A DNA stretch of 64,000 nt from Melanocharis versteri. Lineage: Eukaryota > Chordata > Aves > Passeriformes > Melanocharitidae. The stretch lies in contig VZTG01010172.1 of NCBI GenBank assembly GCA_013397845.1, forward strand, positions 135,940-199,939, in the 5' to 3' direction. A program made the translations under genes and the position numbers. This document shows, one piece after another, positions 58,746 to 64,000 of this stretch (position 1 is its first letter; every line of letters begins with the position of its first letter). The notes beneath the pieces were generated by a model. It had not been told where the DNA came from. It worked only from the letters and a program-made list of their open reading frames with translations, and did no database searches.

Positions 58746-59379
58746 GTCTAAGCCATCACTTTCACCTCCATAATCCACCACCTTTTATGCTGTTGTTTAG
58801 TGAGTAAGGCATAAATTTATGACTCTGTGGATTTACTGTTGTTTGAGGAAGGCATGATCCAACATCTGACATACACTTTTCTGGTTTTCCCTGAGAAACA
58901 ACATCATCGTTTAAAACATTACTGAATCTTTCTTCTGAAATGTTTTACTAGCGTTTTTCATCAGCCGTTCAGTTTCAGATGTAGATTTCTGGGTCTGCAT
59001 CTCAATCTACCCTTGCCTTGCTAGAAATCCTGAGCCAGTTAATTTGGCTGCCATGCACTGAATCTTGACAGGTCTCCTTGGATCTGCCCAGTGCTCTATT
59101 GAATACCATGGCGAAGAAAGTGGAAAACTTGCCCGTGGATACAAACTTGAGGCCTTAAAATTGCTGTTCCACTTTTCCTGTCCATAAATTAGATACAAGG
59201 GTGAAAAGAGATTAATGATCTATACAGTGTTTTAATCATTTGCACGCCTCAGCGAATATATGATGTGGCTTTAAGAGTTGTGAATGTTTCTTTTTGATGC
59301 ATGGTCTTGGACAAGGGGTTAAAGGATCAGGAAGGCTAAACTCAGGTTAGTGGTTCTTGTGGTTTTGTGGTCTTTTTGT

Positions 59380-59475
59380 TGCTGAGACTTTTTTTATTTT
59401 GTTGTGGGGTTGGGGTTTTTGTGTTTGGTTTTGGTGGTGGGTTTTGTGAGTTTTTTCTTTTTTTAATTATTTTTT
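59380..59475. repeat. G/T-rich low-complexity tract
   Basis: Extended T-rich sequence with GG and GGG interruptions (TTTTTGTGTTTGGTTTTGG and similar) grading into T/A-rich sequence. Same class as the other G/T tracts. Confidence 0.75.
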
Positions 59476-61140
59476 TAAATTTTCATTTTAGATGCTTTTT
59501 GAAGAAAATAAACTTGAAGCTCCTTGTCTAGGCTGTTCTTGAGTTGTGGTGTAGATGTTTTGAGGGCATAAACCACAGAGGAAGTTGGGATAAAATAGCT
59601 ACTTAAAAAGAGATTAAGGGATTTACTTCAGTGCCTCTATGGGTTGTGATTTAAAGGGAGAAGGACATAATTTTTCATATTATAGCTGGTTTTATTGGCT
59701 ACAGGTTTTAACTTTTTGGAAAGATTCTCACATCTTTTAATCAGCCAATTTTGGGAGTTAATCCAAACCAGTCAACAGAACTGTATGTTGCACTTGATTT
59801 CTTGGTAATTTTAAAAGCTTTTCAGTGTCTAATCTGTCCAGTATAACTCCCTAGTCTTTTTCCACAGATGGTATTGATCAGCAGGAATAACAGATAACTA
59901 TACTTAAACTCCCATTTTCCAGAGTAAAAAAAAAAAATTTGAAATTGGGGTGTGGAGGGAAGAAGGCATTACATAAACCAGAATTAAATACAGAATGATG
60001 ACTCCAGATCAAAAGACTTGAAACTCCTACTTGTGGTTAGTTAATATTTTCTTTTTCTTGCAGAGTTATATTTGGGACAGGAGCTGAACTTTGCCTTCCA
60101 GCTTGCTTTGCCAGTGTTGATCACAGCTTTGTCAGTCTTTGAGTTTGCTGGCACCCTCAGAATTTTACAACCACAGTATTCAATACAGTATTTTTGTAGT
60201 AGTTCTTTACTGGAAACTGGTTTCTATGTGAGAGGTAAATTGAAGATGGCATGACATCGGTCAGTTGCGATGGAAAGCTCAGTACTATTATCACTTTAGT
60301 GAATGGAGGATTTTTCAGTAGTCCCAGAAGAACAAAATTGCATGCTAGGTAGTTGATGTTTGCATTTGAAAGGGTTTTCTCACTGGTTCTTATTCACTTA
60401 TATCTGCCTGTCCTGTAGGAAAACCACCTTGAACCTCCTTAAATTTTCTCTCACAAAAGCTTTACTCTAGAATTGGTCTCCATTTGTACACATTTATTTT
60501 GTCTTTTTCAAATGTCAGCTCAGTATTTCAATAGCAGATTCAATCGTGCTTTAAGTTCCTACAATCCATTTTCGGTAGTGGATCATCCATTAGGAAATAA
60601 TGCCCTCTGCATTTTTTTTTTCAGGCTTGATTTGTCTTGGGATCAGAAATACCCGAAGTCTCTTTTGAAAATGAGTTGTAATCGAAATGTGAGGTTTCTG
60701 TGCTGGCCCATATGCATCCCTTCTGTTCGTATGTGTTTGGGCTACTTGTCTTGCCTGGGAAAGAGAAAAGAGAATTTGATTGATCCTGTGAGCATAGTTG
60801 CTTTCTTTCCTCTTTGACATGCTGCTATTTCTTAGACTAGTTGGAATGTTCTTTAGTGGGTTCCTGTGGAAGCCATTCAGTGGTAAAAATGTTTTCTTTC
60901 TTGGGAAATGTTTAATAAACATGAACAGAAATCCAACACAATCCAACCCCCAGTGGTTTCTCTCATGTAACTTTTTCTTATTTCTTTCATTTCATTGTAC
61001 TTGCTTTTAACCAAAACCAGCTAGCTTTAAGTCTACATTAAGCCCACATTAAGGTCTAACTTCAAATTTTGGTCTAGAGTTTGGAAATAGGAATGTCTGA
61101 TGTTCAGAGAAATATATAATTTTTTTTCCTGTGTAAATTA

Positions 61141-61175
61141 AACCCCACTTGATGGATTAAGTGGGGGTTTTTTTT
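61141..61175 (+). repeat. Short hairpin followed by a T run
   Basis: AACCCCACTT (61,141-61,150) pairs with AAGTGGGG plus TT (61,159-61,169, one bulged G) across an 8-base loop, followed by a run of T to about 61,175. It resembles an intrinsic terminator in shape, but in a vertebrate nuclear context that reading has no meaning for RNA polymerase II. A T run could stop RNA polymerase III, yet no A/B boxes are seen upstream. Confidence 0.6.
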
Positions 61176-61774
61176 AAGGTAAATGGGATAGTAATGGTGT
61201 TGGAAAACAAGTGGAAAGGACAAAAGCTTTGAATTCAGGCTGTAGTCCAGAAGTCTTAAAGTACTGTTTGAAACTTCTGGAAGGTTTTGGTTGAATATGA
61301 GAGCTCAAAGTGCAAATAAGAAAATAAATTAGGAAATTTTTCAGGTTAAATCTCTTCAATCTGTTTTTCTCCACTCTGCCTTCCAGCATGCTGTGTTTTC
61401 TCTTTGCATTCCATTCCCTAAAACCTCTTCTAGTTTCAGAAACTGTTTAAATGCCTATTTTATGACTAGCATAATATTCAAAGGTCTCACAACTTTTGTG
61501 GCACTGCAGCTATAGTATTCCCTTCACTGCATTTCTCTAAAAGTGTGAGAGAAGCACAGATGAGAAAAGTAGCTTCTGTGCATGTGTCCTGTAGCTTTTG
61601 TCTAATACACCACAAATTTAATCCTGAACCACCCCTGGCTTTCAGCATGGAAAGCCCTGGCAGCTAGGCTGAAAACAAGTACTTGTTCAGTTTTCAGTAA
61701 CAGGGAGTGATGCCCCTCTTACCCTCATACTTACTAACAGAACTTCAGCATGGTCGGTCGTGCAACGCTGACTG

Positions 61775-61850
61775 AGAGCCAGAGCTGTTATTTTCATTTC
61801 TTAGATGATGAGTTGAAGCATGGTGAGGTTGCCACTTGCCACAGCATTTG
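61775..61850 (-). mobile_element. Probable MIR SINE fragment
   Basis: Reverse MIR-like order: GTTATTTTCATTTCTTAGATGATGAGTTGAAGCATGGTGAGGTTGCCACTTGCC (consensus TATCCCCATTTTACAGATGAGGAAACTGAGGCACAGAGAGGTTAAGTGACTTGCC). Moderately diverged. Confidence 0.5.
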
Positions 61851-61859
61851 TGCAGAGCC

Positions 61860-63310
61860 TCTGGGTGAACCTGATGCTCCACAGGCTATGGCTGGTGCTC
61901 GAGAGCATTGATCATCCTTTTATGACAAACTTATTAGTACGTACAGCATGTGCCAAGCCATTGTGGAGAGATCTATCACAGCCACTTAGGAAATCTTTAA
62001 TACAGTTCTCTCACTCCTAGGGAAATAAAAAGCATCTTAAGTCTCGTCTGCTTTGAAGTGAGGTTTCTGTGTTTATATGTTAAAACACAACCTATTTGTG
62101 TTGTGGAACTTCAGAAAAGTTCTAATCTCTACAAAGATTTGAACTTCAGAGGTCTGTTTGGCACCTTTACAGAATCCCTTTCAAGCATTCACCTTCTTGA
62201 ATGAAAATACACCATGAACTTACTGTAAAAGGGAACAGACTGGGACTGAGAACAGTAATTTCCTGCCCAGGTGACACCTAGGGGGCAAGTTCAGGATACG
62301 GTCAGGCATTGTTCTTGGAAGCACCTTACATCTGTGAAAGAAGAGGGGAAACTGAAACTTACCTTCTTACTATCGTTTATGAAATAAAAAATACTGGAGA
62401 TCAGAAAGATTTCACTAGCTGTGAATGCAAAAGTCAGCAGGATGCAGATTACTGGAGGCCCCTGGTCCCCGCGTTGTCATTATCCATCAAGGTGCGAGAC
62501 AAAACAGGAATGTAAAGCGTAAGCGCTTGATTTTCTCCACCTTCCCTTTGCATCCCAAGGCTTTTATTTTCAATAAGCCGAAAGGAAATTGAGATTTCAA
62601 CTGTATTGTTTAAAGACTAAATCAGAAAACTTGATCTCTGATTTGTTCCACTGTATCCCTCTGAAATGAATGTACGCTGAAAAAATTAGAGCTGGTGGAC
62701 ATCCACTTGTGCAGTCGTCGTAAGCTGGTGAAGGGTTGGCTCTGCAACTTCTGAGTTTGGAACCAAGGCCTCATTCCAGCTCTCGCTGCAGGAGTGAAAA
62801 CTTCTGAATTAGCTTTAGTAGCACGGGGCCCAGTATAAACCTTTGTGGTACTTCTGAGACGCCTAAAAGTTCTGGTGACGATTTGTTACGGCAGCTTGGC
62901 CCCCAACTGCTCCTGTCATGTTCCCTCTCCTTCCGTCTCCCTGTGTTTACAAGGGTGCTAAAGAAAGCTGGGCCAAGCCTGGGGTCTCCTGGGCTGCCTG
63001 AAGGTCTGTTTGGACCTCTGTCTTCTATTAGAGTCCTTTTCCTGTTTTAAAGAGAATTATACTTACTTCCCTTAAAATTTCCCCAACTTCCCAGTGAAGC
63101 TTGGTAGCCAGGAAAAGGACTTGCAAACAGCTGTGTGCAAATGCACTTAGAAAAAGTGATCTCCTCAGAGAAACTGATATTTAAAGATTATATATGGTAG
63201 TATTGCCATTAGTGGAGATTGAATTTGGTTTCAGTGGGTTTTTTTATGGTTGGGGGTTTTTTTCAGTGTTTTGCCAGATCTTATTAATGATTCCCTGGGT
63301 TTTATAGCAT
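61860..63310. other. Non-coding interval
   Basis: No gene supported. The segment 62,640-63,000 is somewhat richer in GC, but open frames are short and uncharacteristic. Confidence 0.65.
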
Positions 63311-63317
63311 TCATCAA

Positions 63318-63441
63318 AAAAAACCCCAACCAAACAAAAAAACCCAAACCAAAACAAAAAACCAAAAACAAACAAAAAAAATCCAAAAAACAAAACCAAA
63401 CCAAACCAAACCAAAAACCAGAAAAACCCCACCAAAAACCC
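63318..63441. repeat. A/C-only low-complexity tract
   Basis: About 120 bases composed almost entirely of A and C in CAAAA, CCAAA and AAACCC units, with only isolated T or G. It produces the lysine/proline/glutamine-rich plus frame and the tryptophan/phenylalanine/glycine-rich minus frames here, which are not genes. The strand asymmetry (no G, almost no T) is striking. Confidence 0.92.
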
Positions 63442-63449
63442 AAGAATGG

Positions 63450-64000
63450 TCAGCTGCCTTATGATCAAGTCACTTTACATGGACCAACCACGTACAAGTC
63501 TTCTTATTTAAAAAGACAGCAAAGTCTCTTGGAACAAGGGGAGAATTCTGCTCTGGTCTAGAAAATGCTGAAGCAATGCTTTCGGCATTAAAGGAAAACA
63601 AAGTTTCATAAAATGACTATATTTTAAAACAAGATGGAGAATCACATCTTCTACTATGCTGCCCGTGGGGAGCAGGATCAACGTTCTTTAAAAAACGAGA
63701 CTGTAGTGGATAAGGACTTTTGTTTCCTCCAACACTAAGTTAGAAGGACCTACTAAAAGAGAGAGAAAATAACTCAGCCCTAGAGCTTACATACATTTCT
63801 TGAGGGGACTCTATAGAGAACTGCAGTGAATTCAGCTGAGTGCAGGGTGTGAGGAGAGAGACCTGCTCCCAGGACTGGGACCTGCTGACTTCATGGACAA
63901 GCTGTGAATCTTTTTATTACACAAGCTCTGAAGTGCTCATGCACTGAAAATTGGATAATGGTTTCTCCCACTAGCATCTTTCAATTCTGTAACTTTTAAC
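63450..64000. other. Non-coding tail of the window
   Basis: No gene, repeat or regulatory element that I can support. Confidence 0.6.

Larger units (their letters stand above)
58750..61760. other. Non-coding interval
   Basis: No gene supported. Includes a G/T-rich tract at about 59,380-59,475 and a short perfect-stem hairpin at 61,141-61,169. Confidence 0.65.

Noticed and set aside
61141..61175. Rho-independent terminator
   Set aside because: The window is vertebrate nuclear DNA. The shape is coincidental for that function.
63231..63561. Tryptophan/phenylalanine-rich minus frames and a lysine/proline-rich plus frame
   Set aside because: All are translations of the A/C-only low-complexity tract.
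1..64000. A novel defence, mobile or biosynthetic gene system
   Set aside because: No intact gene cluster, CRISPR array or operon-like organisation exists here. The sequence is gene-poor vertebrate DNA.

Overview
This window looks like a piece of nuclear DNA from a bird, or possibly another sauropsid. It is AT-leaning, poor in interspersed repeats and rich in stop codons. The best taxonomic marker is the 3' end of a CR1 LINE at about 16,678-16,808, ending in the tandem ATTCTATG tail typical of avian CR1. Older fossils agree: a decayed CR1/L3 reverse transcriptase at 49,660-50,110, a second CR1/L3 piece at 53,030-53,390, about a dozen probable MIR copies, and short palindromic repeats of a type I associate with sauropsid genomes. 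A/C-only (or G/T-only) low-complexity tracts recur through the window.

No intact protein-coding gene can be supported. The longest open frames (280 aa at 39-881, 282 aa at 48,398-49,246, 223 aa at 32,608-33,279) lie in locally GC-rich DNA and show no recognisable domain. The most economical reading is the 5' part of a large gene, or a gene-poor regulatory interval. It would start with a CpG-rich segment at 1-900 and have a second promoter-like segment with possible splice donors at 27,930-28,376, surrounded by long non-coding DNA. The host gene cannot be named from the sequence.

Layout. 1-900: CpG-rich, promoter or first-exon-like. 900-7,600: non-coding with MIR fragments. 7,680-8,900: two minus-strand stretches that read like decayed coding sequence. 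11,540-11,930: AT-rich block dense in TAAT/ATTA cores. 14,338-15,540: a second decayed coding-like stretch on the minus strand, coiled-coil in character. 16,678-16,808: CR1 tail. 23,714-23,773: exact 3 x 20 bp tandem repeat. 25,990-27,085: two MIRs flanking a strong palindrome at 26,752-26,861. 27,930-30,240: promoter-like segment followed by candidate conserved non-coding DNA. 30,250-43,000: mostly featureless apart from small GC-rich patches. 43,018-43,600: candidate exon or enhancer block with a CA/CG microsatellite. 44,336-45,206: a duplicated ~170 bp element. 49,660-53,390: CR1/L3 fossils and a 78-base T-rich tract. 53,400-64,000: mostly unannotated intron-like DNA with two MIRs, a hairpin and an A/C-only tract.

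I found no operon, CRISPR array, tRNA, rRNA or intact mobile element, and no convincing undescribed system. The most useful leads are the two unidentified decayed coding stretches, the promoter-like segment at 28 kb, the TAAT-dense block and the local duplication near 44-45 kb.
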